Below, piece after piece: positions 11,702 through 21,395 of a DNA stretch of 64,000 bases (position 1 is its first letter; every line of letters starts with the position of its first letter). Origin of the DNA: Burkholderiaceae bacterium (GTDB lineage: Bacteria; Pseudomonadota; Gammaproteobacteria; Burkholderiales; Burkholderiaceae_A). The translations under genes and the position numbers were made by a program. Under the pieces are notes generated by a model. That model was not told the DNA's origin. It saw only the letters and a program-made list of their open reading frames with translations, and searched no databases. The stretch spans positions 248,001 through 312,000 of the forward strand of contig VERI01000001.1 of NCBI GenBank assembly GCA_018882785.1, in the 5' to 3' direction.

Positions 11702-12062
11702 TGGGGTCAAGCCACCCCAGGATCATCATGAGCAGCGTGCCGGTGATAATGGCCGGGACAAGCCGATTTTTTTTGCTCATCATGATGGCAACAGCAGTGC
11801 CAGCGGCGACCACCCGATAGGCCATTGGGGTTTGGGCAAGCACGCCAACGGGTAGCACGATGATGCGCACGACCAGTGCGGCCACCATGGCGTAGGTCAC
11901 GCAGGTAATCCAGCCAAAGAGTGGACTATGTTGCTGAAGCCGGCCCGACAGCAACACGCCGAGTCCGCGCCAGGCATAGGTACCAAGGGAGGCAACGACC
12001 AGAATGCTCCAGGCCCACAGGGCAGATCCTGGGGCTAGATGAAGTAATCCTTCCACGGTCAT
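11688..12062 (-). CDS. azlD: AzlD-family branched-chain amino acid exporter subunit
   Basis: Small membrane protein of 124 residues with four hydrophobic segments and the family pattern LGTYAWRGLGVLLSGR near residue 27. AzlD acts with AzlC (YgaZH type) to export branched-chain amino acids. It follows azlC with a 15-base gap on the same strand, the standard two-gene arrangement. Its 3' end overlaps mscS. Confidence 0.88.
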   Translation of the reverse strand: MTVEGLLHLAPGSALWAWSILVVASLGTYAWRGLGVLLSGRLQQHSPLFGWITCVTYAMVAALVVRIIVLPVGVLAQTPMAYRVVAAGTAVAIMMSKKNRLVPAIITGTLLMMILGWLDPISLL

Positions 12063-12077
12063 GTCCAGTCTTGCCAG

Positions 12078-12803
12078 TTACGGTTTTCTGCCCAGCGCAG
12101 CATCGAGAAAAAACGCGGCGGTGCCCCCCGCTAGTCCGCACAGCAGAATGCTCCATCCGGGGGCCCATCCATAGACGATCGGACCGGACAGACCGCCGAT
12201 TAAGACAGCGAGGCGGCTTGCGCGGGCCTGCACCTCGACAAAACTCAGGAGAAAAAATAGCGGATTGAGCATGACCAGACCGATGGTGATCGGTGTCGGG
12301 ACATAACCTGCCAGCAGATAGCCCAGCATGGTTGCGGGCACGCTTACGGCCCAGCAGGTCATGCCGAATCCCGTGAAATACGCCATGCGATCGCGTGGAG
12401 AGATACCCGCGAAGTCGCGCATCATGACCGCCCAGCTGGTCATTGAAATAAAATGAGCGGCCGCATAAAGGCGGGGCCTGCGATCCTCTTTTGGAATCTG
12501 AGGGATAAGTGTCAGGGTCATTGGCAGAAATCTTGCTGCAGTCAGCGCTGCTGCCAATGCGATCGCAAAGCCCGAGGCACCGAGTGCAACCATTTCTACA
12601 AACACCACCTGGCCGGGTAGCGCATAAATAAAGAAAGTGGTGGCTGTTGTGATGCCTAGTGACAATCCGCTCGCGTGGCCGAGCGCACCGAAACCGATCA
12701 TCCCGGCCACCAGCACCGCCGCCGGTACGCCAAACGCATCTCTGCAGCCGGCCCACCATGGATTGCGTGCAGCGTGGGGATCTAAATGAGACATAGGTCT
12801 CAT
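12078..12803 (-). CDS. azlC: AzlC-family branched-chain amino acid exporter subunit
   Basis: Large subunit of the AzlCD exporter. Visible family features are GCRDAFGVPAAVLVAGMIGFGAL near the N-terminus, ALTAARFLPMTLTLIP and FGMTCWAVSVPATMLGY, over about seven hydrophobic segments. The frame extends upstream into the convergent promoter region of the b561 gene, so the start was set at ATG 12803 (241 residues); ATG 12794 (MSHLDPH) is equally possible. The next gene upstream is divergent, about 35 bases away. Confidence 0.88.
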   Translation of the reverse strand: MRPMSHLDPHAARNPWWAGCRDAFGVPAAVLVAGMIGFGALGHASGLSLGITTATTFFIYALPGQVVFVEMVALGASGFAIALAAALTAARFLPMTLTLIPQIPKEDRRPRLYAAAHFISMTSWAVMMRDFAGISPRDRMAYFTGFGMTCWAVSVPATMLGYLLAGYVPTPITIGLVMLNPLFFLLSFVEVQARASRLAVLIGGLSGPIVYGWAPGWSILLCGLAGGTAAFFLDAALGRKP

Positions 12804-12838
12804 TGTAGGCGGCCAGTGAAATTCGGGATAATCCAGCC

Positions 12839-13504
12839 ATGAATCCGGATAAAAATGAGCACAAAATTCGTGTCTGGGATCTGCCGACGCGCTGTTTTCA
12901 TTGGGTGCTTGCCATTTGCATCCTTGCCTCGTTTGTCTCGGGAAAAATAGGTGGAGATGCCATGGTCTGGCATGGCCGGTTTGGCGTTCTTGCGCTGAGC
13001 CTGATTGTGTTTCGACTCGGATGGGGTGTCGTCGGCCCACACTATGCGCGGTTTGCGCAGTTCATAAAAGGTCCTCGGGCGGTCCTGCAGGAGTGTCGGG
13101 GCCAACGTGTCCGCGAGCCCGGCCATAGCCCATTGGGCGCATTATCGGTGCTGGCGCTGCTGCTGACTGTGGCGTTTCAGGCGGGCCTGGGGCTCTTTAG
13201 CTCTGACGATATTGCCTTTGACGGCCCATGGTCTCGGCATGTCAGTGATGACATCGTGGATCTTGCGACCCGTTGGCACTTGAGACTTCAGTGGCTATTG
13301 GCTGCGTTAATTGGATTGCATATTGCAGCGGTGCTCTGGCATCAGCGTGTTCGTGGCCACGATCTATTGATGCCAATGTTCACCGGAGATCAGCAGTGGG
13401 GCAGAGATCAGGCGCCTTCTGCGCGAGATGACTGGGCCATACGCGCCAGGGCGGTGGTGCTATTTGCCCTGGCGTTGTTGTTGCTGTCTTACTTGTCTCG
13501 ATAG
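12839..13504 (+). CDS. Cytochrome b561-type membrane protein
   Basis: Diheme membrane electron carrier of the prokaryotic b561 / hydrogenase b-type subunit family. It opens with IRVWDLPTRCFHWVLAICI, whose HW motif is the family mark, and further candidate haem histidines are in MVWHGRFG, RWHLRLQWLLAALIGLHIAAVLWH. Four to five helices in 221 residues. It usually passes electrons between quinone and a c-type cytochrome. The gene meets a cytochrome c' gene tail to tail (16-base overlap), so the two may be partners, but they are on opposite strands. Confidence 0.88.
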   Translation: MNPDKNEHKIRVWDLPTRCFHWVLAICILASFVSGKIGGDAMVWHGRFGVLALSLIVFRLGWGVVGPHYARFAQFIKGPRAVLQECRGQRVREPGHSPLGALSVLALLLTVAFQAGLGLFSSDDIAFDGPWSRHVSDDIVDLATRWHLRLQWLLAALIGLHIAAVLWHQRVRGHDLLMPMFTGDQQWGRDQAPSARDDWAIRARAVVLFALALLLLSYLSR

Positions 13505-13944
13505 TCGTCGTGGCAGGCCTTGCAGGTCTGCTGGGTGGCACCAAAGGCTTTTTTGAGCTGCTCAAGATTTCCGGATTTGGCAGCGGTATTTAATTCTGCA
13601 GCGGCCTTGATGTACTTATCTGCCCCCGCCTTTACCTTATCCATCTCTTTCCAGATGACTGGCTTCGCTTTACCGCCCTCTGTGCCCGGTCCAAATGCCT
13701 CCCAGGGGAGGGTGGACAGCGTCGCAATCAGGGCAGCGCTTTTCTGCACCTCGGCAGCGTTAAAGGCCACCTCGCCTTTTACAACAGCACCAATGCGTCC
13801 CATATGTTGACCGGTGAGTGCGAAGGCACTCTGACGGTATTTGATTGCATCTTCTTTTTTGGCAAATTGGGCTGATGCGGTCATTGGGACAGCAGCGACC
13901 AGGCTGGCGGTAAGGCCAAGGCGTAGCAGAGAGTGGATGTTCAT
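13489..13944 (-). CDS. Cytochrome c', periplasmic
   Basis: Four-helix-bundle c-type cytochrome of 151 residues. It has a cleavable signal peptide (MNIHSLLRLGLTASLVAAVPMTASA) and the haem-binding CKACH at residues 141-145 near the C-terminus, as in cytochrome c' and c-556. This family binds NO and is common in purple bacteria. The ATG at 13944 has a strong AAGGAG ribosome site just upstream, which decides it over the longer frame. Convergent overlap with the b561 gene. Confidence 0.92.
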   Translation of the reverse strand: MNIHSLLRLGLTASLVAAVPMTASAQFAKKEDAIKYRQSAFALTGQHMGRIGAVVKGEVAFNAAEVQKSAALIATLSTLPWEAFGPGTEGGKAKPVIWKEMDKVKAGADKYIKAAAELNTAAKSGNLEQLKKAFGATQQTCKACHDDYRDK

Positions 13945-13979
13945 AGGTGCTCCTTTACGGATATCAGATGGATAAGGCA

Positions 13980-14861
13980 TCAGGGGGTTTTGGGGCTTGT
14001 ATTGACCTTGGACACCACCCACCACACGCCCCAGACGGTGAGCAGGGTGCCCATGAGTGTCATCAGTGTAATCGGTTCATCAAAAATCAGCCATGCCATC
14101 ACAGCAGTGGTGGGTGGCGTGAGATAGAGCAGACTGGTCACCCGTGTCGCGGCGCCCTCTCGGATCATGATGAATAGAAGTGAAATTGCACCAATAGATA
14201 TACCCAGCACTCCCCAGAGCAGTGACCCGATGACTTCCACATTCCACTGGATCTCGCGGGTCTCCAGCAGGAACATCATGGGCAGGCAGGCCAGTGCTGC
14301 GGCACCAAATTGAATGACCGAACCCGCCCGCAGATCAAAACTGGGGCAATATTTTTTTTGAAACATCGTTCCTGACGTGATGCTTGCCAAAGCGACGAAG
14401 GCGATGATCAGGCTAAACAGGGTCATATTGGTCAGTGATAGTTTCGCGTACACGACAAGACCCACACCGGATAAGCCCAGCAAAAGCCCAATCCACTGTC
14501 GCGAGGTGATCCGTTCGGATAGCAGCGCTGCAAACCAGGCGGTAATGATGGGCTGAAGTCCAACGATCAAGGAAACCAACCCCGCGGACATGCCATCTCG
14601 GACGGCCGACCAGACGCAGCAGAGATAGCACGCCTGAAGCAGTACGCCGGCAGTCCCAATGTGGAGGATCTGCCGTCGGGTTGGCCACACCGGGGGCCAG
14701 AGCAAGACCACTGGCACCATCACCACCAGGACACCCGCGAAACGCAGGAATTGGAACGTAATCGGCTCCGCATACGGCATGCTGTAGCGGGCGATGATGA
14801 ACCCCGAGCTCCACAGGAACACAAAAGTTGCGGGAATCAGCTGTCTAAGGATGGGCTGCAT
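13980..14861 (-). CDS. EamA/DMT-family transporter
   Basis: Drug/metabolite transporter superfamily membrane protein with ten hydrophobic segments in two EamA repeats; the first begins IPATFVFLWSSGFIIARYSMP and the second after TSGTMFQKKY. Length 293 residues from the ATG at 14861, chosen because the conserved fold begins there. The substrate cannot be predicted. It lies 35 bases upstream of the cytochrome c' gene on the same strand and is divergent from the helicase gene. Confidence 0.88.
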   Translation of the reverse strand: MQPILRQLIPATFVFLWSSGFIIARYSMPYAEPITFQFLRFAGVLVVMVPVVLLWPPVWPTRRQILHIGTAGVLLQACYLCCVWSAVRDGMSAGLVSLIVGLQPIITAWFAALLSERITSRQWIGLLLGLSGVGLVVYAKLSLTNMTLFSLIIAFVALASITSGTMFQKKYCPSFDLRAGSVIQFGAAALACLPMMFLLETREIQWNVEVIGSLLWGVLGISIGAISLLFIMIREGAATRVTSLLYLTPPTTAVMAWLIFDEPITLMTLMGTLLTVWGVWWVVSKVNTSPKTP

Positions 14862-14896
14862 GGCTCTTTGTCGCGAACATCGTGGATAATGCCTGA

Positions 14897-16339
14897 ATGA
14901 GTTTTGATTCCTTTGGCCTGCATCCCGATCTGATGCGGGCAATAGCCGACGTAGGCTACACCAGTCCCACTCCGATCCAAGCCCAGGCCATTCCGATCGT
15001 GATCGAGGGTCGGGATGTCATGGGTGCCGCCCAGACTGGAACCGGCAAGACCGCCGCCTTTACCTTGCCCATTTTGCAGCGGCTGATGCCGACTGCAAAC
15101 ACAAGTGCATCGCCTGCCCGGCATCCTGTTCGTGCCCTTATTCTTGCGCCAACGCGTGAGCTGGCCGATCAGATTTCACAGAACGTCACGCTGTACGCCA
15201 AGTATGTTCCCTTGCGTAGCGCGGTTGTTTTTGGCGGTGTGGACATGAATCCCCAGACCGCCGCCTTGCGTGCGGGCGTGGAAATTCTGATCGCTACACC
15301 GGGACGACTCCTGGACCACGTGCAGCAAAAGACCGTGTCGTTATCGTCGGTCTCGGTGCTGGTGCTCGATGAGGCCGATCGAATGCTCGATATGGGGTTT
15401 CTTCCCGATCTGCAGCGAATTGTGAATCTTTTACCCGGCGCCCGTCAGAGCCTGTTGTTCTCGGCCACGTTTTCCCCGGAAATTCGCAAGCTCGCAAAGA
15501 CATTTCTAAATGACAATCCTACTGTCATTGAGGTGGCCGCCAGAAATGCAGCCGCAGAGAACGTGTCTCAGGTGGTTTATGTGGTCGACCGGCCGGAATC
15601 GAAACGGGCTGCGGTAGCGCAGCTGGTCAGAAGTCTGGGACTGCGGCAGGTGATTGTCTTCACCAATACCAAGATTGGCGCCAGTCGGCTTGCCCGTGAA
15701 CTGCAGCGCGAGGGCATCCCTGCGGATGCCATTCATGGGGATAAATCACAGCCCGAGCGCCTTGCCACCCTAGAGCGGTTTAAAAAAGGCGAGGTGGAGG
15801 TCATGGTCGCCACCGACGTGGCCGCACGCGGGCTGGACATTGCCGAGCTTCCTGCTGTGATCAATTACGACCTTCCCTATTCTCCCGAAGATTACGTACA
15901 TCGAATCGGCAGAACCGGCCGTGCGGGCGCAAGTGGTCAGGCGATGTCCTTGATGGTCCCAGAGGACCAGCGGCTTCTTACTGAAATCGAAAAGATGCTG
16001 CGTCGATCGATCAGCAGGGAGACCCTGCGCATCGATCGGAGTGCTGATCGTGGTGGGCAGCGCACCTCCGAGCGTGCCGATGGCCGCGTCGCCACAGAGC
16101 GTGGATCTCGGGTCGCCCCGATCGCCGCAGGGCAGCCCTCCAGACCAGCGAAGGCGGGCCCCCAGGATCCAATTTTTTCGCAGCCATACCAGCCCAAACC
16201 GGTGGCAGCGCCTGCTCCGGGTGATGTCGCATCGCCAGCCAAGCCTATCGGTTCCAGCAAGGCAGCGCCAGCGGGTATCCGGCGCGCCCCCAAGCCCGTG
16301 CCCGCCCTGCTCGGCGGTAAGCGCAAGGCCTCGAGCTAA
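14897..16339 (+). CDS. rhlE: DEAD-box ATP-dependent RNA helicase, RhlE type
   Basis: RNA helicase acting in ribosome assembly and RNA decay. Motifs are in order: Q motif FGLHPDLMRAIADVGYTSPTPIQ, motif I AQTGTGKT (about residue 45), PTRELADQ, TPGRLLDH, DEADRMLDMGF, SAT, and HRIGRTGRAG. The tail (about 110 residues) is basic, Pro/Ala-rich and low in complexity, as usual for RhlE. Length 480 residues. The stop overlaps the convergent gluQ stop by four bases (CTAA). Confidence 0.95.
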   Translation: MSFDSFGLHPDLMRAIADVGYTSPTPIQAQAIPIVIEGRDVMGAAQTGTGKTAAFTLPILQRLMPTANTSASPARHPVRALILAPTRELADQISQNVTLYAKYVPLRSAVVFGGVDMNPQTAALRAGVEILIATPGRLLDHVQQKTVSLSSVSVLVLDEADRMLDMGFLPDLQRIVNLLPGARQSLLFSATFSPEIRKLAKTFLNDNPTVIEVAARNAAAENVSQVVYVVDRPESKRAAVAQLVRSLGLRQVIVFTNTKIGASRLARELQREGIPADAIHGDKSQPERLATLERFKKGEVEVMVATDVAARGLDIAELPAVINYDLPYSPEDYVHRIGRTGRAGASGQAMSLMVPEDQRLLTEIEKMLRRSISRETLRIDRSADRGGQRTSERADGRVATERGSRVAPIAAGQPSRPAKAGPQDPIFSQPYQPKPVAAPAPGDVASPAKPIGSSKAAPAGIRRAPKPVPALLGGKRKASS

Positions 16340-17238
16340 AGGGCCGGAGGATAGGCCCGAATAGGCTGCTGCTGGAGCCGCTTCCAGCTCCCGCTGACCC
16401 GAGCAATCCAGCCTCGGGGCATCTGAAACTCGAGATGGGACCAGGCGAACTCGAGCTGTAGCCGAATGACCTCCTGGCTGTCGGTGCGCAGGGGCGGCGC
16501 CTTGGTCTGTTTGGAGAGTTTTTCGCCCTGATCATTTTTGACGACCGGTACATGTTGAACAGCAATTGGCGGCAGGCCGAGCGCCTCGCGCAGTACCTGG
16601 TGCCGGGGCGCTGCATGCAAAAGATCATCGCCGCGCAGGACGTGGGTGATGCCCTGATAGCCATCATCAACAACGACTGCAAGATGATAGGCCCAGAGTC
16701 CGTCTGCCCGCCGGATAACAAAATCATCTCCAGAAGGACTACGAAAACGCCAGGCGCACCCGTCGCGATCCTGCTGGCGGAATATCAGCGCGGCCTGTGG
16801 CGCTGACAGGCCTTCCGGCTGGGCGGGCCTGCAATAGCCGGGGTAGATGATCTCTCCGTCAGGATTGTGGGTGGTTTTTCCGGAATCAATTGCATATTGA
16901 AGTTTTTTTCGGGAGCAGGTGCAGGGGTAGGCCTGGCCCTGGGCAATTAACTGTTCAAGCGCCGCAACATAAGCATCGTGTCGGTTGCTTTGAAACAGTG
17001 CGCCCGAGCGGGCGTCGCTGCCGGACCATACATCCCATTTCAGTCCATGGGCCTTGAGCTGCTGCATGATGAGATCCGAGGCACCTGGCTCTTCTCTTGG
17101 CGGATCAAGATCCTCAATGCGCAGATACCAGTACTGGCCGTTGGCGCGCGCATCCAGCCAGCTCGCAAGTGCGGTCACCAGAGAGCCCAAATGGAGGGGC
17201 CCGGTCGGCGAGGGGGCAAAACGGCTAGACGCGCGCAT
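16336..17238 (-). CDS. gluQ: Glutamyl-Q tRNA(Asp) synthetase
   Basis: Glutamyl-tRNA synthetase paralogue without anticodon-binding domain; it attaches glutamate to queuosine in tRNA-Asp. RFAPSPTGPLHLGSL carries the HIGH-like motif at residues 6-20, KLSKQ is the KMSKS-like loop, and the Zn-site cysteines are in PCTCSRKK and YPGYC. Length 300 residues, correct for GluQ. It sits 20 bases downstream of hemL on the same strand. Confidence 0.94.
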   Translation of the reverse strand: MRASSRFAPSPTGPLHLGSLVTALASWLDARANGQYWYLRIEDLDPPREEPGASDLIMQQLKAHGLKWDVWSGSDARSGALFQSNRHDAYVAALEQLIAQGQAYPCTCSRKKLQYAIDSGKTTHNPDGEIIYPGYCRPAQPEGLSAPQAALIFRQQDRDGCAWRFRSPSGDDFVIRRADGLWAYHLAVVVDDGYQGITHVLRGDDLLHAAPRHQVLREALGLPPIAVQHVPVVKNDQGEKLSKQTKAPPLRTDSQEVIRLQLEFAWSHLEFQMPRGWIARVSGSWKRLQQQPIRAYPPAL

Positions 17239-17258
17239 ACGACTTAGTCTGCAGGCAT

Positions 17259-18554
17259 TTAAGCGATTTCAGCGAAACTCTCTTTGGCGGCCTGTAGTGT
17301 GTATTCAATCGGTGCGCCTGCATGTGCAATTGAAACAAATCCAGCTTCAAAGGCGGATGGCGCAAGGTAAACGCCGCGCCTGAGCATCGCATGAAAGAAA
17401 CGATTAAATTTTTCCCGATCCGAACGATTGACGTCTTCAAATGTCACAGGCGGGGTTTTGCTGAAATAGATTCCAAACATTCCGCCCACGCTATCTGTGC
17501 AGAAATTTTCTTCGCCCTGATCCCGTGCGATGGATGTTAAGTCGCGCATGAGCTGGGCAGTCAGTGCAGTCAGCTGCTCGAAAAATCCGGGCGCACTGAC
17601 CAGCCTCAGGGTGGCCAGCCCAGCAGCGACCGCGACAGGGTTGCCAGACAGCGTGCCTGCCTGGTAAACGGGACCAAGCGGGGCAACGCATTGCATGACA
17701 TCTTTGCGACCGCCAAAGGCACCCATTGGCATTCCACCGCCAATCACTTTGCCTAGGGTGGTCAGATCAGGTCGAATGCCGCTAAGTCCCTGAACGCCCT
17801 GGGGTCCAACCCGAAAGCCCGTCATAACCTCATCGAAAATAAGTAATGCACCATAGGCATCACACTGTTCGCGAAGGGCTTCCAGAAAACCTTTCACAGG
17901 CTTTACAAGGTTCATGTTTCCAGCAATCGGCTCGACGATGACGCCGGCGATCGATGGCCCATGCTCGGCAAAACATTTCTTGACCCCTTCAATGTCGTTG
18001 TAGTCCAGCACCAGTGTCTCTTCCGCAAAACTCTTGGGAACGCCTGCGGAGGTCGGGTTACCGAATGTCAGCAGCCCCGATCCCGCCTTCACGAGCAGGC
18101 TGTCCACATGCCCGTGGTAGCAGCCCTCAAATTTAATAATTTTTGAGCGGCCTGTATGGCCTCTGGCGACTCGTATTGCCGACATGGTGGCCTCGGTGCC
18201 AGAGGAGGTCAGCCGGAGCATCTCCATCGAAGGCAGATGGCTACGAATCCATTCTGCGATTTCGACTTCGGCAGCGGTTGGGGCACCGAATGAAAGCCCA
18301 TGTGCCGCAGCCTCCTGCACGGCGGCGATCACCTCCGGATGGGCGTGGCCCACAATCGCAGGTCCCCACGAGCAGATATAGTCGACGTAGCGATTCCCAT
18401 CGGCATCCCAGCCGTATGCGCCCTTTGCTTTAGCAAAAAATCGTGGGGTTCCTCCGACCGACCGGAAGGCCCGGACAGGGGAGTTGACGCCCCCTGGAAT
18501 TGTGTTTTGCGCCTGCGCAAAGAGCGCTTCGCTCGTCTTGGTCTGTTGTTGCAT
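17259..18554 (-). CDS. hemL: Glutamate-1-semialdehyde 2,1-aminomutase
   Basis: PLP enzyme that makes 5-aminolevulinate from glutamate-1-semialdehyde, so tetrapyrrole precursors come through the C5 route. PLP features are visible: [11 protein letters not shown] with the ring-binding Asp, and [18 protein letters not shown] with the Schiff-base Lys; the N-terminal [10 protein letters not shown] is the family mark. Length 431 residues. AGAGAGG-like Shine-Dalgarno (AGAGGC) precedes the ATG. No PpsR-type site was seen in its 110-base upstream region, so light or redox control is not apparent. Confidence 0.96.
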   Translation of the reverse strand: MQQQTKTSEALFAQAQNTIPGGVNSPVRAFRSVGGTPRFFAKAKGAYGWDADGNRYVDYICSWGPAIVGHAHPEVIAAVQEAAAHGLSFGAPTAAEVEIAEWIRSHLPSMEMLRLTSSGTEATMSAIRVARGHTGRSKIIKFEGCYHGHVDSLLVKAGSGLLTFGNPTSAGVPKSFAEETLVLDYNDIEGVKKCFAEHGPSIAGVIVEPIAGNMNLVKPVKGFLEALREQCDAYGALLIFDEVMTGFRVGPQGVQGLSGIRPDLTTLGKVIGGGMPMGAFGGRKDVMQCVAPLGPVYQAGTLSGNPVAVAAGLATLRLVSAPGFFEQLTALTAQLMRDLTSIARDQGEENFCTDSVGGMFGIYFSKTPPVTFEDVNRSDREKFNRFFHAMLRRGVYLAPSAFEAGFVSIAHAGAPIEYTLQAAKESFAEIA

Positions 18555-18665
18555 GTCAGCCTCTCTATGGGCGATTCGTTATGGTCTCCCGCGGGCCTAT
18601 TTTAAGTCGTTCGCACTTGAATTTGATGATGCTGGTACAGTCATGGATGAGGGGATCGTAAGTTC

Positions 18666-18830
18666 ATGAAAACATACATGTGTTTGATCTGCGGATGGAT
18701 CTACGACGAGGCCAAAGGATGGCCCGATGACGGCATTGCGCCCGGCACAAAATGGGAAGATATCCCGATCACCTGGGCCTGCCCGGAATGCGGCGCCCAG
18801 AAATCCGACTTTGAAATGGTCGAGATCTAG
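18666..18830 (+). CDS. Rubredoxin
   Basis: Small iron electron carrier of 54 residues. The four Fe-ligand cysteines are in CLICGWIYD and CPECG, with the conserved Trp/Tyr core (GWIYDEAKG). A GAGGGG ribosome site precedes the ATG. It is divergent from hemL and ends in CTAG, which is also the stop of the convergent photolyase gene. Rubredoxin beside hemL is common in betaproteobacteria. Rubredoxins have been tied to aerobic tetrapyrrole and photosystem chemistry elsewhere; a role with the AcsF cyclase would be guesswork. Confidence 0.95.
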   Translation: MKTYMCLICGWIYDEAKGWPDDGIAPGTKWEDIPITWACPECGAQKSDFEMVEI

Positions 18831-20386
18831 GCCTTCTTTTTTACCACCGAAAAGCGCATCAGGGTTTTTTGTCTTGCCTGGTCATGATCGACCACCGGCA
18901 TTGGATAGGTCTTGCCCAAGACAATTCCGGCCTCATTTAGGACAAGGGGTGGTGCCATCCATGGGGCATGAATGTACCGGTCGTGAAGCGCTGCGATCTC
19001 GGGCACATATCGTCGAATAAAACTCCCACGTTCATCGAATCGTTCGCTCTGGCTGATCGGATTGAAAATTCGAAAGTAAGGCTGCGCATCACAGCCTGTT
19101 GAGGCGGCCCACTGCCAACCCCCGTTGTTGGCAGACAAATCAAAGTCGTTGAGCTTCCAAGCGAAATAACGTTCGCCACGTCGCCAGTCGATTCCGAGAT
19201 CTTTCGTCAGAAATGAGGCGACGACCATGCGCAGGCGATTGTGCATGTAGCCGGTTGCATTGAGCTGCCGCATGCCTGCGTCTACCAGTGGGTAGCCGGT
19301 CATGCCCGCGCACCATGCGGCGAAATGGTCATCGGCCTGTGGCCCCTCCGCCCAGCAAATGGCGTCGTATTCCGGCTTGAAACTGCGCGCCACGACATGG
19401 GGATGGTGGTGCAATATCTGCATATAGAAGTCTCGCCATATCAGCTCTGAGAGCCAGGTTGCCGCCCCTTCGGCATGGCCAGCGGCGGACTGAGCGCCGT
19501 GGGCAAATCTCACGAGCTCTCGAATAGAGATCGTACCGAACCGAAGATGTACCGATAGATAAGAGGGCCCCTTTGCGCCAGGATAATCCCGCGCGGCCTT
19601 GTATTGCCCGATGCGCGGCTGAAATTCTTTTAATAACGTCTGCGCCCCCGACTCGGCCAGCGGAATCTTGAGCGCATGGAGATTGCCGGGTTCAAATCCG
19701 AGTGCTGCGAGCGAGGGAGGTGGCGCGCGCATGTCTTTGGGCAGTGACGTCTTCGGCACAAGCCGGCTAGCCAACGCCTTACCGATCGATCTATTGGATG
19801 AGGCGGGTCCCGCACCCGTTGAACGGACTGCCGCGTCTTCGGTCGAGAATCTTTTTAGCCACGCATTCTTGTACGGGGTGAACACAGAAAACGGCGTGCC
19901 TGCACCCGTCAAGACTTCGTGACGTTCAAAGATGCACTGGTCTTTGACGGATACCGCTTCGATGCCGAGCGCCTTGAGTGAGTCACGCACACGTTGATCC
20001 CGAGTAAGCGCATCAGGTTCGTCGTCATGGGCAAAAATCACGCGGTGTGCCTGGAGCTGCTGCGCGATCTGTGGGATGAGTCTGCGTGGATCACCATGCT
20101 GGACGATCAGATGGCTGCCTGCCGACGCGAGTCGCTGGCCGATCTCCGTGATGGCCGCATGAATAAAGGCAACCCGACGATCCTCGCACGGCACCTGTGC
20201 TCCTGCGCGGGGCAGGGCTGAGAGAATCGTCTGATCGAATATAAACACCAGCTGCAGACTTTCCGTATGTTTGAGTGCAGCTGCAAGGGCGGCGTGGTCT
20301 TCCAGTCGAAGGTCTCGCCGAAGCCAGACCATCGTGCAGGGCTGTGATTTGTGTTCAGACAAGGTTAGAATTTCCTCATGGGCCAT
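18827..20386 (-). CDS. phrB: Deoxyribodipyrimidine photolyase (class I CPD photolyase)
   Basis: FAD enzyme that repairs cyclobutane pyrimidine dimers with blue/near-UV light, a natural companion of a phototroph. The fold opens at [17 protein letters not shown]; the FAD-binding domain shows [63 protein letters not shown] 20386 gives 519 residues and overlaps the divergent yqgE start by nine bases; TTG 20362 with an upstream GAGGAAA, or ATG 20332, are plausible shorter starts. Confidence 0.93.
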   Translation of the reverse strand: MAHEEILTLSEHKSQPCTMVWLRRDLRLEDHAALAAALKHTESLQLVFIFDQTILSALPRAGAQVPCEDRRVAFIHAAITEIGQRLASAGSHLIVQHGDPRRLIPQIAQQLQAHRVIFAHDDEPDALTRDQRVRDSLKALGIEAVSVKDQCIFERHEVLTGAGTPFSVFTPYKNAWLKRFSTEDAAVRSTGAGPASSNRSIGKALASRLVPKTSLPKDMRAPPPSLAALGFEPGNLHALKIPLAESGAQTLLKEFQPRIGQYKAARDYPGAKGPSYLSVHLRFGTISIRELVRFAHGAQSAAGHAEGAATWLSELIWRDFYMQILHHHPHVVARSFKPEYDAICWAEGPQADDHFAAWCAGMTGYPLVDAGMRQLNATGYMHNRLRMVVASFLTKDLGIDWRRGERYFAWKLNDFDLSANNGGWQWAASTGCDAQPYFRIFNPISQSERFDERGSFIRRYVPEIAALHDRYIHAPWMAPPLVLNEAGIVLGKTYPMPVVDHDQARQKTLMRFSVVKKKA

Positions 20387-20980
20387 CAGTCTCTTTCGCA
20401 TCATTATCTCGTGGCAATGCCCAGCCTGACGGATCCCCAGTTCAATGGTGCGGTCGTCTATCTCGCTGAGCACACCCCGAAGGGGGCCATGGGTCTGGTG
20501 GTGAACCGCCCCTCGGACATGACCCTATCCGTCTTATTTGACCGAATTGATGTTTCCCCGCCTGATCACCGAGAAATTTCTGTCCACCGCGCCGGCCAGG
20601 GCTATGGCCCGATCGGCCATGAGCCGGTATTTCTTGGGGGTCCAGTGCAGACCGATCGTGGCTTCGTGCTTCACGAACCTGTCGGCAAGTGGAGCTCGAC
20701 TCTGGTGCTCAATGATGTCACCGGCCTGACGTCCTCCCGCGACATCCTCGAGGCGGCCGCCCGCGGCCAGGGCCCGGAGCGGATGTTGGTGTCGCTCGGC
20801 TATGCCGGCTGGGGCGAGGGCCAGCTGGACCAGGAGCTTGCAGCCAACGCCTGGCTCACCGTGCCCGCGACCGATACATCGCTGATCTTTGATATCCCTG
20901 CAGAGGATCGATTCGCCTATGCGTTCCGACTGTTGGGCGTGGATCCGCTTCATTTCTCGGGTGCCGCTGGGCATGCATGA
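20378..20980 (+). CDS. yqgE: YqgE/AlgH family protein (UPF0301)
   Basis: Soluble 200-residue protein of the UPF0301 family, biochemical role unknown. Family marks are [22 protein letters not shown] and [14 protein letters not shown] near the N-terminus and [16 protein letters not shown] in the middle. It starts a yqgE-ruvX-pyrB-pyrC'-plsC run, a standard order in betaproteobacteria and pseudomonads; its end overlaps ruvX by eight bases. Confidence 0.93.
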   Translation: MGHQSLSHHYLVAMPSLTDPQFNGAVVYLAEHTPKGAMGLVVNRPSDMTLSVLFDRIDVSPPDHREISVHRAGQGYGPIGHEPVFLGGPVQTDRGFVLHEPVGKWSSTLVLNDVTGLTSSRDILEAAARGQGPERMLVSLGYAGWGEGQLDQELAANAWLTVPATDTSLIFDIPAEDRFAYAFRLLGVDPLHFSGAAGHA

Positions 20981-21395
20981 CCCGGCCGGTGGGGGGGTGA
21001 CCCTCATGGCCTTCGATTTCGGTGAGCGGCGTATTGGGGTAGCCATCGGAAATTCGCTGACCGGGGGTGCTCGGCCACTTGCAGTGATCGAGGAAAAACG
21101 CCGGGAATCTCGCTTTGACAGGGTTGCGGACCTCATTTCAGAGTGGGGGCCGCAGCGGCTGATTGTGGGCCTGCCGCGCCACCCCGACGGTGCGGACCAT
21201 CCTTTTGCCAGTCGATGCCAGCGCTTTGCCAATCAGCTCCGGGGCCGTTTTGGTTTGCCGGTTGATTTGGTGGACGAGCGCTGGACGTCGGCGCTGGCGC
21301 CCGGGCGCGGCGACCTCGATGCTGAGGCCGCCGCAATCCTGCTGCAAGGCGTTTTGGATACACTGTCGTCTCATGCCCAGGTCGATTCAAATTAA
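20973..21395 (+). CDS. ruvX: Putative Holliday junction resolvase (pre-16S rRNA nuclease) YqgF/RuvX
   Basis: RNase H-fold nuclease, needed for 16S rRNA 5' end maturation in E. coli and annotated as a Holliday junction resolvase. [14 protein letters not shown] at residues 13-26 holds the catalytic Asp; VGLPRHPDG and DERWTSALA follow. Length 140 residues from ATG 20973. It overlaps yqgE at its start and pyrB at its end (21373-21395), so the three are probably co-translated. Confidence 0.92.
   Translation: MHDPAGGGVTLMAFDFGERRIGVAIGNSLTGGARPLAVIEEKRRESRFDRVADLISEWGPQRLIVGLPRHPDGADHPFASRCQRFANQLRGRFGLPVDLVDERWTSALAPGRGDLDAEAAAILLQGVLDTLSSHAQVDSN

Noticed and set aside
11926-12864. Long 312-codon frame antisense/alternate to azlC and azlD
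   Set aside because: It lies in another frame of the same strand as azlC, has no domain sense, and azlC/azlD have clear membrane-protein composition. GC-rich shadow frame.
17259-18666. PpsR control of hemL
   Set aside because: No TGT-N12-ACA in the hemL/rubredoxin interval; the closest TGT lacks the ACA half.
21163-21372. N-terminal extension of pyrB
   Set aside because: It reads through ruvX in a different frame and has no family sequence; the conserved PyrB start is at 21373.
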